Shown here: positions 1 to 12,719 of the stretch, in pieces | Layout of the letters: each line of letters begins with the position of its first letter | Numbering within the stretch: position 1 is the first letter of the stretch | DNA from: Takashimella koratensis | Lineage: Eukaryota; Basidiomycota; Tremellomycetes; Trichosporonales; Tetragoniomycetaceae | Length of the DNA: 64,000 nt | Assembly: GCA_003116875.1 (NCBI GenBank) | Contig: BCKT01000001.1 | Span: forward strand, 2,289,486-2,353,485 | Direction of reading: 5' to 3' | Notes under the pieces: generated by a model | Databases searched by the model: none | Seen by the model: the letters and a program-made list of their open reading frames with translations, nothing else | Told to the model about the DNA's origin: nothing | Position numbers and translations under genes: made by a program

Positions 1-1188
1 CCCAAGCACCACACCCACCTCTTCCCCCTTCACCCCACCACCGCCACCACTAGCACTACCTCCACCCAGACCCATTCGGACAAGCTTGAAGCTGCCGCCG
101 ACCCACCACCCGACCCCTCGCCCTACTTTATCCAATACCCGGCGTTTCACGACAAACGCAACAACGAGGAGGAACAGACTCAGCGCAGCAAAGATGAGCG
201 CCCGGTCCCACCAGTCTGCACGCTCGAGGTGGCGCACGAGCTGGGAAGAAGCGGTAAGGAGGGAAGTGTAGGTGTCGTATAGAGTGTGCGTAGATCGAAG
301 GGTTCGCGTGGATTCGTCTGTAAGAGTTAGGATGGGTGACGGAGGGATATGGGAGAAGGGGAGACGGAAGGAAGAGAGGAGGAGAACGTACCGAGCATTT
401 GAACAGATAGGACAGACCGTTCGAGCTCGGCCTGCATCAACTGCGTCGTACGGCGAAGCGCGTCCGTCACGTCATTCGTCTTGGTTTGCAACTCGTCGTC
501 TCCGCTATTGACTTCGTCAGTCCAGTCTCTCCCACTGACCCTCCCTTCTTCAGCTGCGCTTCCACAGGTCACCAGACCCTGCCGTCTTCACTGGTCCCGA
601 TGACACTCGACTCACCCGACCAGACCCGTCGTCGCGCCTGCCTTGAGCTTTGACTTGGACACGTCACTGGACCCGCTAGTGCTAGCTCCGCTAGTGTCGT
701 CTGCGTCTGTGCGGAGCAGCTCGTGTCGGCTCGACGCGGCGGCCATGGCTCGTTTCGACTCTATCAAGGCTATCCGGTACTCTCTTCGCAGTCTTCATCC
801 CACGACAACGTAGTCAGCGATGATCCAACTCAAGTCTTCCCACCCAATCCTCGGTCGATCACCCCCAAATCCATCACACATCGACACAGCGACACAGCTT
901 TCGAACTCACGCATCGTGCTCCGCCTCGATCTCATCGCACTCGCCCTTGACCCTCCCTCTGACGTGCTCATCACCGAGCGCCTCTGCACGTTCCCTAGCC
1001 TCCTCTAAGCCCGCGCGCACCATCTCGAGGTCTCCGCGCATCTCGTCGGCCAGGTCGCGCTGCACCGACACGGGCCCGCGGCACTCGCGCAACCGCGGAA
1101 GCTGGAACGTCCGGAGGTCCGAGAGCCGGCGGTTCAGCGAGGCCAGGGAGGGAGAGAGGTCCGGGTCGACGGCGCGGCGAGGCGGCAT
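1..1188 (-). CDS. SEC20: SNARE protein Sec20 (BNIP1 type), 3' end cut by the window
   Basis: Q/b-type SNARE of the ER, used in retrograde Golgi-to-ER vesicle fusion. Exons on the minus strand are 1188-911, 792-616, 504-392 and 317-<1; the phases agree at all three junctions. The N-terminal part is a coiled coil (residues about 10-90). It is followed by LRREYRIALIESKRAM and a Ser/Asp linker. The SNARE motif begins near DDELQTKTNDVTDALRRTTQ and continues through LMQAELERSVLSVQML into exon 4. Exon 4 then reads LVRHLERADWWDR and a single hydrophobic segment (ALIFAALSLFLLVVAFVV), as in Sec20 just before the C-terminal tail. The tail becomes Gly-rich and leaves the window, so the stop codon is not seen. 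The start is the ATG at 1188, 239 bp from the divergent HAD gene. At least 294 residues are visible. The SNARE plus C-terminal TM order and the LExAxWWDR element make the family call firm. Confidence 0.88.
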
Positions 1189-1427
1189 CGCAGTGAGTAT
1201 CGTGGTGGGTGTATGTGGAGTGGGGAAGGGGCAGGCAGGGAAAGGGGATATGGAGAAAGGAGAATTAATCCGGAAGCGAGTTGGGTGTTGGTTGAGTCAT
1301 GAGCTCATTTGTTGACAGTTCGGCCCGGGCACAAAATTATAGACAATAGGTCATCTGCTCATCGCTCAATCCTTGCTTTCCTCATTCTCCACATTGCTCA
1401 TCTAGACTAGATATAGATACACGACAG
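1189..1427. promoter_or_regulatory. Shared divergent promoter, SEC20 / HAD hydrolase
   Basis: A 239-bp space between two divergent start codons. It holds a GA-rich stretch on the SEC20 side and an AT-richer part (tagactagatatagatac) just before the HAD start. No defined factor site can be named. Confidence 0.4.
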
Positions 1428-3334
1428 ATGGTAACGCGCTCTCTCGGTCTGTTGAGACCGCTGGCTGCATTGTCGGTCAGAACGATTGGAGCCAGGTACC
1501 TCAGCAGTGAGTCCTTTGGTCAATTCCAACGCTGATAACCAGCCAAAGCCTTTCCCGACCGCCTTGCGTTTGCCTTTGACATTGTACGTACTGTGACAAC
1601 CACTATCAGCGTATCGTGTGGGCTAGATATGAAGTAGGTCCGGGACTACGCTGACTGTGGAAATGGCGACTACGTTGTGATGAACGATCAGGACGGCGTG
1701 CTTAAGCAGGGACACGCAAATGTCCTCCCTCAAGCAAGGAGGGTCATGGACCTCTTGTCGGGAAAGAGCGGAAGTCTGCCTCGGTGAGTCATCCCTCTTG
1801 CTCCAATCTCTACGCGAAATCTACTACAATTGAGTCCTGACGCGTACTCCCTCTTGAATATGTACGGATCTCCTCTCTTAACCGTCTAGACCAGTGCCGT
1901 TCATCCTGATAACGAACGGGGGTGGTGTTCCCGACGAAGACAGGCGGAAAGCGCTTTCTTCAGAACTGGGTGTGAAAGTACGTTCCTCAGTCCTTTAACA
2001 GCCGTCATCGAAAGCTTTATTCATGTGTATCGCTATCTTTAGCTCGACGAGAACCAGGTCGTGCAATCTCACACACCGCTCAAGGCCCTAGTGAGCACGT
2101 ACGCGGACCGACCAGTCTTGATCGTTGGCGGGCGGGGCGAGTCGTGTCGTCGCGTCGCAGAGTCGTGAGTGATATATCTACTATACTCGTTCCTCTTTCT
2201 TTTGAGATCGATCAAGCGACCAGGAAGGAAATCGGCAAAGCTGACAACGTGCTCGATATGCTTGATTCGCAGATACGGACTGAAACACGCATATATCCCA
2301 CAAGACGTGATCGCATGGAACCCTTCCATCTGGGACCGTACCGACCTGACCGAAGAGGAGCGCGGTTTCGTCAAGGTGAGCCCCCCCCTCACTGACTTTC
2401 TATTCTTTGCTCTTTCTATCTCTTCTAACAAGTCCACGGAACAAGCGACTTAATCTGACAACTCAATCCCCAGACCGCAGACTTCTCCAAGATTCCATTC
2501 GCGGCCATCTTCGTCCTTCACGATACCCACGACTGGGGGAGAGATATCACCATCATCAATGAGCTGATGAGATCCAAGAACGGGATTCTGGGCACGCAGC
2601 AGGACACCGGCGAGTTAGCTGCAAAGGGAGGTGGCGAGATCCCGCTCGTCTTTAGTAACCCGGACCTAGAGTGGAAATCGTGCGTAAAAAGCCATTGCGA
2701 CTTGAGATCTATCGAAGTGATCTGAGCTAACATGTGTGCGCTATAGGGATTACCCGTTGTTGAGATTAGGAATGGGCGCGTTCTCTTTCAGCTGCAGGCA
2801 GATATACAAAGCCACGACAGGTCTTGACCTTCCTTTTACACAGTACGGGAAGCCCCATCGCCCAACGTATGAGTTTGCCGATGCCATGTTGCGGCGGCAC
2901 TATGCCTCGCTTGGCGGAGACCCAACCAAAGATCTCAGCGTGTACATGGTGGGAGGTGAGTTGTTCATCTCTCTCTGTCGCGTGAAATCCCGTGATACGA
3001 ATAGAACCTTGTGCTGATATCGCGTGCAATGCAATGTGATGATAGATAACCCCGAATCTGGTGAGTGATTAGCACCCTGTGTACTCGCACCTTGCGGTTC
3101 ACTCAACCTGGGATCTTCTCTTCCGACTCCTTGCGTAGTCTTTGGCTGACGAGGGGTTTCCACGCAGATATCGCCGGTGCCAATGGTTATGGATGGTCGT
3201 CGATCCTCCTCCGAACAGGGGTATACCAAGGCGGGAAACCGGCACATGAGCCGACCATGATCGCGGACGATGTCGAGCACGGGGTCAACATGGCGATCGA
3301 GCGAGAGCTCGCACTGGGATCGCTGGGGTCCTAA
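1428..3334 (+). CDS. Mitochondrial HAD-superfamily hydrolase, CECR5 / YKR070W family
   Basis: Predicted phosphatase-fold protein of the mitochondrion, 373 aa; the physiological substrate of this family is not established. Exons: 1428-1506, 1543-1583, 1692-1783, 1890-1977, 2043-2164, 2273-2375, 2474-2679, 2747-2955, 3046-3060, 3168-3334. The N-terminus (MVTRSLGLLRPLAALSVRT) is an Arg-rich presequence without acidic residues. HAD motif I is FAFDI-DGVLKQGH, divided by intron 2 between Ile40 and Asp41. Motif II is FILITNGGG, and motif IV is VGD-NPESDIAGANG near the C-terminus, spread over exons 8-10. Exon 9 is only 15 nt (DNPES) and carries part of the metal-binding motif. Length and motif spacing fit the family. 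The first intron is 36 nt, near the lower limit for this genome. It is transcribed away from SEC20 and converges on NAP1. Confidence 0.9.
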
Positions 3335-3885
3335 AAACCACATCCTGCGTTCACGGTAGCCCTCACCGGTTAGGCACTCTCAATCAGATCATTGTTCTTT
3401 CGTACCAGGAATTACCAGGAATACAGAAATGTCTTTGATACCCCACTCCGGACGGTTTGTTATACCAGACCCATTGGGGTTGCCTTTTTCTCTTCGAATA
3501 CATGACGAATAGACTTGGACGCCAATGACGGCTGCTAACGGATACGAAAAAAAGGTGCTGAAGTAGAATGAGGGTTAGAGCAGGGGGCCAAGGACACGAG
3601 GTAGGACCATTTGAGATGTACGAATGTGAGAAAGAACTCTTTATGAGTGAAGGCTTTGTTTCTGTTGTTTCTTTTCTGGTTTCTTCACTTTCTCCTCCAC
3701 TTTGAGACTTGAGAACCATGAGGACCACACCAGTTGCTGTTTTATCGGGTTTGAACAAAAAAAATCCATGTCCACTCTCTTTCAGTTCACGATCACGTGG
3801 TCGAGTGATCACGTAGGTACTCAGATTCCGATTCCCCGATTACTGCTGCTTGCAATCCTGGCCAGCGGCCTGTGCGGCACCCTGT
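3335..3885. other. Intergenic region between convergent genes
   Basis: 551 bp between the stop codons of the HAD gene and NAP1. It should hold both 3' UTRs and polyadenylation signals. Short open frames here have no recognisable domains and unlike composition, so none is called. Confidence 0.5.
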
Positions 3886-5882
3886 TCACTGGTCAATATA
3901 TGAGCATCCGCTAAGCCCTTTTTCAGTCGGAGCTGCCTGTAGCACGCATGACGTTCTGGCCGTTGTAGCAAGGAATGGACAGGGGGTGTAGACAGTGGTA
4001 AACAAGAATAAACGACAACTCACCTCCTCGTCAAAGTCCTCATCGTCCTCATCCTCGTAGTCCTCATCGAGCTCCTCGTCCTCAAAGTCCTCGTACCTGA
4101 GTGCTTTGCCGGTAAAGTAGTCGACGGCGCGGGGGATAATCTTCTCCTTGAAGTCCTCGCCTTGCTGGTAGTCGCGCTCGAGACGCTCGTCGAGGGCCTC
4201 AAGCTCCTCCTCGTCAATGTCGCCGCCCTCGAGCTCCTCGGGTGTAGGGGCGACGGGCGGGCTAAAAAAGTTGAAGAAAGAGTCGGTGGGGACAACCTTG
4301 CGGACGACACGGGTGCGGCCGGTGCCTACGAGGGTCAGCACTAGCTTGAAAAGAGAACAGATCTTGAAATTCGGCCACCATCAGTAGCCGCAGACATACT
4401 CTTGTTGCGCTGCTTCTTCATCTCGACCTTCTTGGTGAGGTCCTTGTCCTCCTTCCACTTGATTTCGGTTCCGACCGCCTTGTCGTAGACAAAGTCGCCG
4501 CCGTACCCGACCTGCTCCTGCGGGAATGTCAGCGAACACGTAGGTGATCTATGACACGTTCTACACACCTGGTAGTAGTAGGTCTTTGTGAGCTCCGAGT
4601 CCTGGAAGTAGTCGTTGGGCGCAAAGATAAAGTGGAGCTTGAAGCCCGGCTGGCCCTCCTCGAGGTACGAGAGGCGGACGTCGATCAGCGACTTGAGAAC
4701 CTGGGAGTGGAGAATGTAAGTGTGCATGCACAAAAAAAGTCCAATCATAGCCGCAGCGACTTCGACTCACATCTTCATCCTCGTCGGTGATCGACTCGGA
4801 GATCGGTGGGTGATTCTGGAGTGCAGTGAGCCAGAACTCGGGAATACCCTCAATCTTCGAGTCGGAGCCCGAAGCGCCGGCCTCGTCGTCCTCGTTGATC
4901 TCGGTGACGCGGGCGCCCTCCTCCTCATCCTCGTCCTCGTCCTCTTCGTCCTCGTCGGCCTTTTGGCCAGCGGTCACCTCGTCCTCGGTAGGCTCGACCT
5001 TGCCACTGATAATCTCCTGGCGGCGCTCGTAGAGCGGTGCATACTTGGAGAGGAACTGGGATGTGTCAGTGGGCTGCCCAAGAAACGCGTTGTCGAACAG
5101 GTCGAGGATAGGTGAAGAAAGGAGCAACGTCAGCGCCCACGTACCTTCTTCTCGAGCTCGAGAATGGCCATCTGGAACTCGTTCTCAATCTTGGAGTGCT
5201 CGACCTGGAGACCCTTGAGGCCGTCGATCCTCCGCTTGACCGCGGGCGGGAGGGCCTCGATGTAGCCTGACGACTTGCCAAGGAGAGACCCGAGGCGGGC
5301 CTGGGCCATAGCGAGGAGCGCGGGGTTCTGTGTGACGGCGTGACGTGATGCGGCGTGGTCAGGGAAGGGCGAGGTGGGAGCGATGGGGATAGCGGTAAGA
5401 GCGCGACGGGGAATGCGAAGGAGACATGGGGTTCTGGGTATCAGTGGGTGAAGTTTGTGGATCGCAATCCCTCAATAACGCTCGTGATATATAAGATGGG
5501 CAGAGCGCGAGGTAGCCCTGGCTCGCGGGCAAAGGACGATTCAATATGAAAAAAAAGTTTCACTCGACCCCGCGTTGATGGTCCACCATCGCGGTGACCT
5601 TTAGGCGCAAGCATGCAAGCAACACCTCTGCCTTGTCTATCACTCTGCGCGATGAGTTGAAGAGAGACTCACGCTAGCGAGCAGGCTGGCCGGGTTCATA
5701 CCGGTCACGTCCTCTCCGTCATCCCCATCCTCATCATCGTCCTCGGCAACATCCTCGACCTGGGGCTTGCCGATGTTGGCCGGGCGATTGGCGAGGACGG
5801 TGTTGTTGAGCGGGGTGTTCTGCGGGGTGGGAGCGACGCCCAAGGAGTCGTCACGCTGCTTGATGTCTTGAGACTCGGACAT
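3886..5882 (-). CDS. NAP1: Nucleosome assembly protein 1 (histone chaperone)
   Basis: Binds H2A-H2B (and H3-H4), shuttles histones to the nucleus and assists nucleosome assembly; 426 aa. Exons on the minus strand: 5882-5673, 5327-5145, 5055-4771, 4700-4569, 4517-4400, 4325-4024, 3936-3886. The NAP domain is clear: LPPAVKRRIDGLKGLQ, then a long dimerisation helix (EFQMAILELEKK), FLSKYAPLYERRQEII, a long Asp/Glu insert, IPEFWLTALQNHPPISE, FKLHFIFAPNDYF, and finally VVPTDSFFNFFSPPV followed by an acidic tail (DEDYEDEDDEDFDEE). The first intron is 345 nt, the longest in this gene. The last intron (4023-3937) is 87 nt, in frame and free of stops, so reading through it would add 29 residues; the spliced form ends with a short 16-residue tail. 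The C-terminal exon is the least certain part. Confidence 0.93.
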
Positions 5883-6939
5883 GTTGAGGGGGTGGAGTGG
5901 GTGAGTGGGTGAGTGGGTGAGTGGGTGAGTGGGTGAGTGGGTGGTGAAGGGTGGATGGGTGGACGGTGGATGATGGAGGTGGCGAAGAAGCTAAAGGTGC
6001 TGCCCGTGACTGTAGACTGTAATAATTTTCCTGGGTAATACGCGTCCTAAGGGCTCTGTGTGTATGTGTGTGTGTGTGTCCAGCCGTGACTGGAGATGAC
6101 CCTCCAGCCCTGATGACCGGAACCAGACCGCCCTCGACGCGGCGTTAAAATGGCAACAACGTGGGCGGCAACTGCGCCCGCCGGTGGCAGTGTGGCACCT
6201 CTCCCCATAACCCCACCACGGTCCACCACCCTTGGCCCGTCCTTGCTGCCCTGCTGCCTCCTTGCCTCCTCGGCTTCGACGCATGGCCCTCTTCCTATAC
6301 CTTCACCATGTCATCCCCCCCGCTGGCTAAGTGGTGAGGAGACAGTGACCTTCCAATAATCAACTAGCGTTCTTGACTGTCACAGCGAGTCAGCGTAGAG
6401 TGGTGTCCACCCTCGTCGCCCACACTCACCAGTCAGAAAGTATGGAGCTCACCCAACCTGACTCACCTCCATGCTTATATCTCCTCTAGACCCTTCTACG
6501 CAATCCTCGACCCTTCTCGATCCCCGGCGGCTCCTTTGTCCGTTCCCGTTGCAGTGCCTCCCCCAATTCATTACGCGTGGGACATGACTCAGCCCATCTC
6601 CGTCGGAATAATCATGTGGCTGACCAACTATTCACTGTGCGATTGGGCCCTTTCCCTTTCGCCGTTGGCCGCCGGTCCTCACAAAAAATCCCGAGCCCAC
6701 CGTCGTAGACCTTTGTTTTCATATCTACAATCTACAATCCATACATACTCGTCTCCTCTTTTCTGACACCTACCCACTGTCGATCTTGTTCCATCGGCAT
6801 CACTCTGCATCGGCATCGCTACTAGCCACTTCCCGGATTGCTGACTTCTCCTCGTCGTTCCCCGCCGGCCTTGGATCGTTATATATAACCTCCCGTCGTA
6901 GCGTCGCACGCGCCCCTTTCTTCTCTTCATGAGCAGTTG
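5883..6939. promoter_or_regulatory. Divergent promoter region, NAP1 / HHE protein
   Basis: 1057 bp between divergent starts. Next to NAP1 lies an 8-bp tandem repeat (listed separately), then a TG-rich run near 6058-6080. A TATA-like element (tatatataa) at about 6880-6888 lies about 55 bp before the HHE start codon. No gene is seen here. Confidence 0.45.
5896..5944. repeat. Tandem repeat, unit gagtgggt
   Basis: About six head-to-tail copies of an 8-bp unit (gagtgggt) directly upstream of the NAP1 start, on the opposite-strand side of its 5' UTR. A minisatellite in a promoter could vary in length between strains. Confidence 0.85.
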
Positions 6940-8126
6940 ATGCCTTCCTCGGTTCCCAACACATCTCAACCACAACCTCCATCACAACCACAACCTCAGC
7001 AACAAAGCCCGGTCTCCACCCTATCACTCATCTCGATCGCTCTCGCCTTAGTCGCCGCCGTGTCTGCGCTTCTCTACCCTTCTATCCGGCACTCTGCCGC
7101 CACTGCCGTTTCTCGATTCACTCTCCCGTTCACATCAACTTTCCCTCTCTCCATCGGCAGCATTAGCTCGGTGACCACCACTACTACCACCGCAACTACC
7201 ACCTTATCAATTCGATCTTTCTCATCAACACCTAAACGCACCATGCCCAAAGCTGCAACTGACCGCGAGTGGAACGTGTAAGTTTTTCATTTCACCCCTC
7301 TTCACCCCTCTCCACCCCTCCCCTCCCCTCCCCACCCTTCTCTTTCCTGTCACCTTATCGCCACGTCCCACAACCAGATACTTATCAGTGTCCCTCTCCT
7401 CTTAGCCTTGCCGACGGGATGGACCGTTTCCACACCCACTTTCGATACGAGTTCAACCATATCTACACGCTCGCGGACGGAGGATTTCACAAGGAAGGTA
7501 TGAACTTACAACGGTTCATTCGAGAGGCGCAGCAGCTTGCCCATCACCTCGACATGCACCACCGCATCGTACGTGACGTCTAATTCTCTCTCTCTCTCTC
7601 TCGCCGCCTATTCCCGTCTTTTCCTCTACGCTTGCTTCCCTACCTCTTTCACATCTCTTCACGCCCGTCGCTCTCCCAAGTCTCATACAATGTTGTGAGC
7701 AGAGCTGACCTTTGTCGTGCTGTCCCCATTTCATCCTGCAGGAAGAAGCATACATCTTCCCACAACTAGCGAAGAAGATGCCTCAATTCAAAGATGGCGC
7801 TCGCGAAAAGGGTCGTCATCTCATCTCTCATCGCAAGATCCACGACGGTACGTCCGACTTCCCACCAAATTCACCTACCATTTATCGTCCCCACCCACTT
7901 GTGAACTGAGCTAACGTCCTATCTAGGTCTGGACAAATACGAGGCCTTCCTTAGCGCCGCTCTCGAGTCGCCATCATCTTACAACGCCTTGAAACTGCGC
8001 GAGATCATGGACGGGTTCAAAGAGGTCCTCTTTACGCATTTGGACGAGGAAGTCAAGGATCTCGGACATGAGAGTATGAAGGCTGCGGGTTGGACGATTG
8101 AGGAGATTCGAAGGATCCCAATGTAG
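6940..8126 (+). CDS. Hemerythrin-like HHE-domain protein
   Basis: Four-helix-bundle protein of the HHE cation-binding family; in fungi the ligand and role are mostly unknown, with iron/oxygen or redox sensing proposed. 268 aa. Exons: 6940-7277, 7406-7568, 7742-7847, 7927-8126. Candidate iron ligands are His/Glu in FHTHFRYEFNHIY, HHLDMHHRIEEAYIFPQL, SHRKIHDGLDKY and THLDEEVKDLG. The N-terminal 110 residues are Pro/Gln then Ser/Thr-rich and include a hydrophobic stretch (STLSLISIALALVAAVSALL, about residues 26-45). This could be a membrane anchor or a poor mitochondrial signal. An internal Met just before the HHE domain (PKRTMPKAATDREW) could give a soluble form. The start is the first ATG after a TATA-like box. 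Confidence 0.85.
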
Positions 8127-8369
8127 GAGAGGACTCTGTTCCTTTCACGCTGCTCTTCGTCTCTTTCTCGTTCTAGAGTTCAGACTCCTTCGCCTGTTGC
8201 CTTGTCCCACGTCACTACTCATGCCCGGTACATTTGTACTCGGCTCATGTTCTTTTACAATCTGTATTTTAGATCTATACAAACTTATCTCTACTACATC
8301 TATCTCTACATGCACAGGTTAATCCAGTACACAGACAAACATACAGCGCTTCAAGCCGAATATCCTGGT

Positions 8370-10982
8370 CTAATCTAGATACGGCCGAATCCCGAGCCGG
8401 TCTGCGGCTTCCCAGACATCCACAACATCCTCGTCGTCGTCGCTGGCCAGTTTCCAGAACCCTTCCATAAGGCGAACAGCGACAGTGTTGTCGAAGCATG
8501 CGTGGGGGCTGGGGGAGGGTTAGTTTAGGTCGGAGCGAGACATGTGAGGGGCAGGTTGAAGACAAAGAGAGATTCAAACCTCACCCAAAGTGGTTTAGCA
8601 GGCCCATTACGGCGGCACGTGTAGGGTCTTCGGGGCCGACGTGCATCCCCGCGACGAGAATAGGCCATGTCAACCTTGTAGCCAAGTCAGCATTTGCACA
8701 AAGTCTCTCTTCCCTTCTCCTTCCCCCTGCGCCACTCCACCTCTCCGACCTGCAGCACGCACCAGTTATAATACCCATACGTCGCGATCAACTCTTTGCC
8801 CAGCTCGACGATCGCATGGATCCCCGCGACGACTCTATGATCATCCACGTCGACACCGTATACATTGCAGAGTACCCAGATGCGCATAGCGTGTCGATAA
8901 CAGTGATTCCCGTACTGTGTCCTAGGATGAAGTGGGGTAAAATTGGACGCTTGGTCCCATACGTTGAGCTCAGCCATGAGTCCATTAGCAGCTTCCTGCA
9001 GCTCAGAGGCATGCCTATCGCGCGAGGAAGATCCGGACTCGTCATCACCGTCTCCGTCATTGTCGGGATTCATTTGGTGTGAAGCGGCAGTTGAAGCAGA
9101 GGTGGCTGTGGCTGAGCGTTGAGAGAGGAAACGAGAAGCTAATCGGCCAAGAGGCTTGGTAGCGGGTCGAGTGATAGGTAGATCGAAGAGCATCTGATTA
9201 GGGCCACCAGGAACGGGGAAGGGGAGGCGAAGCTGGAATGGCTGGACAGGGAGAGGAGGCAGTTGAGGCGGTTGGCTTCGGCTCAAGTCGTGGTCTGTCT
9301 CCCTAGCCCTCGACACGAGATTGGATGCCTGTAGCATGTAAATGAAACGTCAGCATATGCGTTACCCCTATCATTCATCTGAAACGCCGAGTCTTTGAGC
9401 GAGATCTTTCAACCTACCCTCGCGATCAGGTCGACGATCCCACGCGAGATCCCAAACGCCCTTTCTACCGACTCCCACTCTGGTCCCGTTGCCGAACAAC
9501 TCTCTACTTCGAAGAACCACGGCGTGAACGGGTCACGAAGAATCACTGGCGCCTGACCCGTGATGAGGCACCCAAAGACTTCGCGCACTGCCAGTTGCTC
9601 AAGCACGAATCGGGTAGGCGTGAGGCGTGTGGGGTCTGCGCGTTCGAGGAGGCGAGTGGGACCGCCCAAGAGCTGGACGATGAAGATGAATCGTTGCAAG
9701 AACGGGACCCAGCCCGGGTCCGCAGCGAGAGTCTGATAGAGTCAATCCGAGATCCAAGGATGGAAAGAGCTCAGGGAGAAAATGAATCAAGGAGGTGACC
9801 ACGTACCGAGGCGAGGAGACAACTCAGCAGTGCACAGAGTATGATTTCACACTTATCGTGCGAGAGCGTGTCGCGCTGCTCCAATAACGGATCAAGGTAA
9901 GCCATCACCGTTTTTCTCGCTGCTTTGGTGATCGCCCACGCTGCAGCCTCGTCGCCCGAGTCGTCCGCGTACCGCAGGTGTACCGCGCCAACAGCTACCA
10001 TCGCCGCTCTTAATGCGTCCGTCGCTGCACACGCCCTGTAACAGCGGGAAAGTCAGCAAACGCATCACAAGGGCACCCAAGCTTAGAAGAAGGAAGGCCA
10101 GAGGTTCGACGTACCGTGGCGCATGAGTGAATGCGAGTGGGGCGTGAACAGTGAGCCAAGGGTTGAACGGTTGCTTTGAAGATTCAAACGCCAAGATTGA
10201 ATGAATGGTGCGAGATATGTAATGCCGAATGACTAGTCGCTCATCCCTTCTCGAGCGTCAGCTTCAACACAAACTTGCACGAGAGGCACACTTGAAATGC
10301 TGCTGAACAACTGCGGAGCTGTGAGATCCAAGCTAGCACGTACAAGGAGGGAAAGTAGGCTTCTAAGAAAGTCGGCTCGGTCATATGTCGAACCCTCATT
10401 GCGTTGGAGACCAAGCTGATTCCGAGTGCCCCGGGTCCGTGAGAGGAGCGAATTGTCGTGAGCCTCCGAGTCGAGGATGGTCCAGCCTGTGCAGAGGCCT
10501 GTATCGAGCCTGGACGTGATACAGAGCGTGGAAGGAGCCGAAGGTGAGGAGGTTGAAGGCGCGAGTGGACCGGGGTGTTCGGCGCGTGGGCAGGGTAAGG
10601 AACGTGCCGGTTGGTTTCGGAACGCGAGAGGAGTCGATGAGAGTGGATTCGGGAAGGCGCGGGAGGTATAGATCGAGTTGGAGAGGATGCTCGAGCGGTC
10701 TCTGAAGGGGCTAGCTTACGAAGTATCTTCTGCCTCTTGACACAAGATGGATCCGTCGCCCAAACGCACTGAAGCCGTACACTGTTTAGCTTCCCACTAT
10801 GCTTCTATCCCTTCTTCATCTTCTCTTCAGTGAGGATGACTCACCTCTCTCGCACCGAGCTCGCAGTTCCGACACCCTGGTCGAAGCTCGTCGCACTTGA
10901 CTTTGCGTCGACGACATGTTAGGCAGCCGTTCCGGGATCGTCGGATCTGCTTGAGCGATACAGGCGGTGGAGGCGGGGTCAT
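8370..10982 (-). CDS. Zn2Cys6 fungal transcription factor
   Basis: Fungus-specific DNA-binding regulator, 677 aa; target genes unknown. Exons on the minus strand: 10982-10845, 10768-10344, 10246-10115, 10035-9807, 9732-9418, 9328-8763, 8674-8585, 8508-8370, phases all consistent. The binuclear zinc cluster has six cysteines at 20, 23, 30, 37, 40 and 47 (CLTCRRRKVKCDELRPGCRN, then CELGARE-CVW); the sixth is the first residue of exon 2. A Pro/Ser/Arg-rich linker follows. The rest looks like a Fungal_trans_2-type regulatory domain: MTEPTFLEAYFPSLDERL, FNPWLTVHAPLAFTHAPR, AAMVAVGAVHLRYAD, LVAGMHVGPEDPTRAAV, ending GIRPYLD. An in-frame ATG at 11111 could add 43 residues. Its neighbours are the aldolase-like protein and amidase, so local control of catabolism is possible but unproven. 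Confidence 0.87.
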
Positions 10983-11460
10983 GGCGCCTGAGCAAGGCCA
11001 GAGGTGCACTGGGCGCGATGGTTGGGATGGATGATGAGGGGAAGAGGGGAAGGGATGAAGAGGAAATTGTATGGGAGAAGAGAAAAGAGAATGGCTTGGC
11101 ACGGCTGGCATTGGCGGACAAGATAAGGGAAAAACATTCAAAGATCTCGGCCCGATGGACGGAGGGTCGAGACTTGACCCCCCTTCCCGACCCCACATTG
11201 GCCTCCAGTCTTGCCCCTGCCCAGTAAAGGGATGACCAATGGTCACTCGAGCAATGCATGTATTCTCGGGCGGTAAGCATAGCCCACAACACTCGCCGAC
11301 AATCCTTATACTCAAGTGGTCACGAATAGCGAGGGGCCGTAGTATGTAGCATACTTCTTCTTGTCAATCACGACGCTCCTCTGGATTTCCATACAAATCA
11401 AATGCATATCTTTCGGACCCTAGACAAAACTCTCTATCCCTGATTACCGACCAACGACAG
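10983..11460. other. Intergenic region, transcription factor promoter
   Basis: 478 bp between the transcription factor start and the 3' end of the upstream aldolase-like gene. It contains a purine-rich segment (11030-11100). Part of it may code if the alternative start at 11111 is used. No other feature is seen. Confidence 0.4.
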
Positions 11461-12685
11461 CTACAACTTGTGGTGTCCGTTACTGAGGTACTCTTCCTCC
11501 TCGATATACGCGGCGAGCGAAAACCAACCCATCTCGGGGGACCCCATCTCAGCTTTGGTCGCTGCGATTTCGTCCGGTCCAGCCTCGATCAAGGGGTCGG
11601 TCGGGCGGCGAGCGGCGTCAGCAAGCAGTTGGGCTTTGCAGCACATCTCGAAGCTGATTTGCCTAAGATAGGGTGGGTTAGACACCTTTCCGCCAGGTAA
11701 TATGAGTCTGCGAAGCATGATAGAGAGGAGAGGAGAAGGGGGGGTTGGAATTAGGGAGGATTGGAAGATGGCTTCGATAGAACTCACCACCAGGCGGCCT
11801 CGTCGATAGAGGTCTTACCAAGGGCGACGGCACCGTGGTTCTGTAGGATCGCTAGCCGTTTCACTGGTCCGACAATGTTGGCGATCCGCTCGCCTTCTCG
11901 GTTGTCAAATACGGCGCCTGGTAAAGTCAGCGAAACTGTCCTTTGCACCCTACAGCTTCTCCGCGCCATTTGCCTGCCTTCTGCCTCTCCCCTAACTCAG
12001 ACACCCTCGACCCTAGATACGACACTGAACCTGTACTCACCGCCAAAGGGGACCAAGACCTGTTCGTCATGGAACGAGCACGCGTCCTGGCTGATCATAT
12101 CCAGTAGCCTACCCAGGGACGAGAACGCCTTGCTCTGTGGGCCATGAACATGGACGATCGCCTCGACGCCGCCGTCGCCACCACGCCCGCGCACTTTATA
12201 GATCTGGGAGTGGATGCTGCTCGCTGACGCGTCGGTAGGGGAAGTGCCCTCGATCATTCGCCCGTCTTCGACAGAGCAGCGGACTAGATCGGATTGTTTC
12301 ATGAGCATGAACGACTTGCCCTGCGGGTTAACCCAGAACGTGTCGGGCTCGACAGGGTCGCGTACGCTGCAGTGGCCTAGGTACGAGTAAGGAGGAAGAG
12401 AAGACCAAGTGTAGGTCAAGGTGAGACCATTTGTCAGTATGAGTTGGTTCTACCCCAAGGTCCAAACTCGAAACGCACCAGCAATCCCCTCGGCGAGCTT
12501 GAAGCGGTGGAGGATACGGAAAACAAGTGCGAGGTGCTCCTTGCGATACCTTCTCTCGTCCTCGAGAGTCGCAAAAGTCGGCATCACCGTCCTCGTGGAC
12601 CCGGTTTGACAGTCGGCAAACGGGGACGACTTGAGATCGGTCGTGCAGGGGAAACCGGGAGTCGCGGGCGACGGCTGGTGCGAGG

Positions 12686-12719
<34 letters not shown>

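Noticed and set aside
5896..5944. CRISPR-like repeat array
   Set aside because: The units are contiguous 8-mers without spacers, in a eukaryote; it is a minisatellite.
8498..9082. 194-codon + strand frame within the transcription factor locus
   Set aside because: Antisense to exons 6-8 of a well-supported gene; no matching features.
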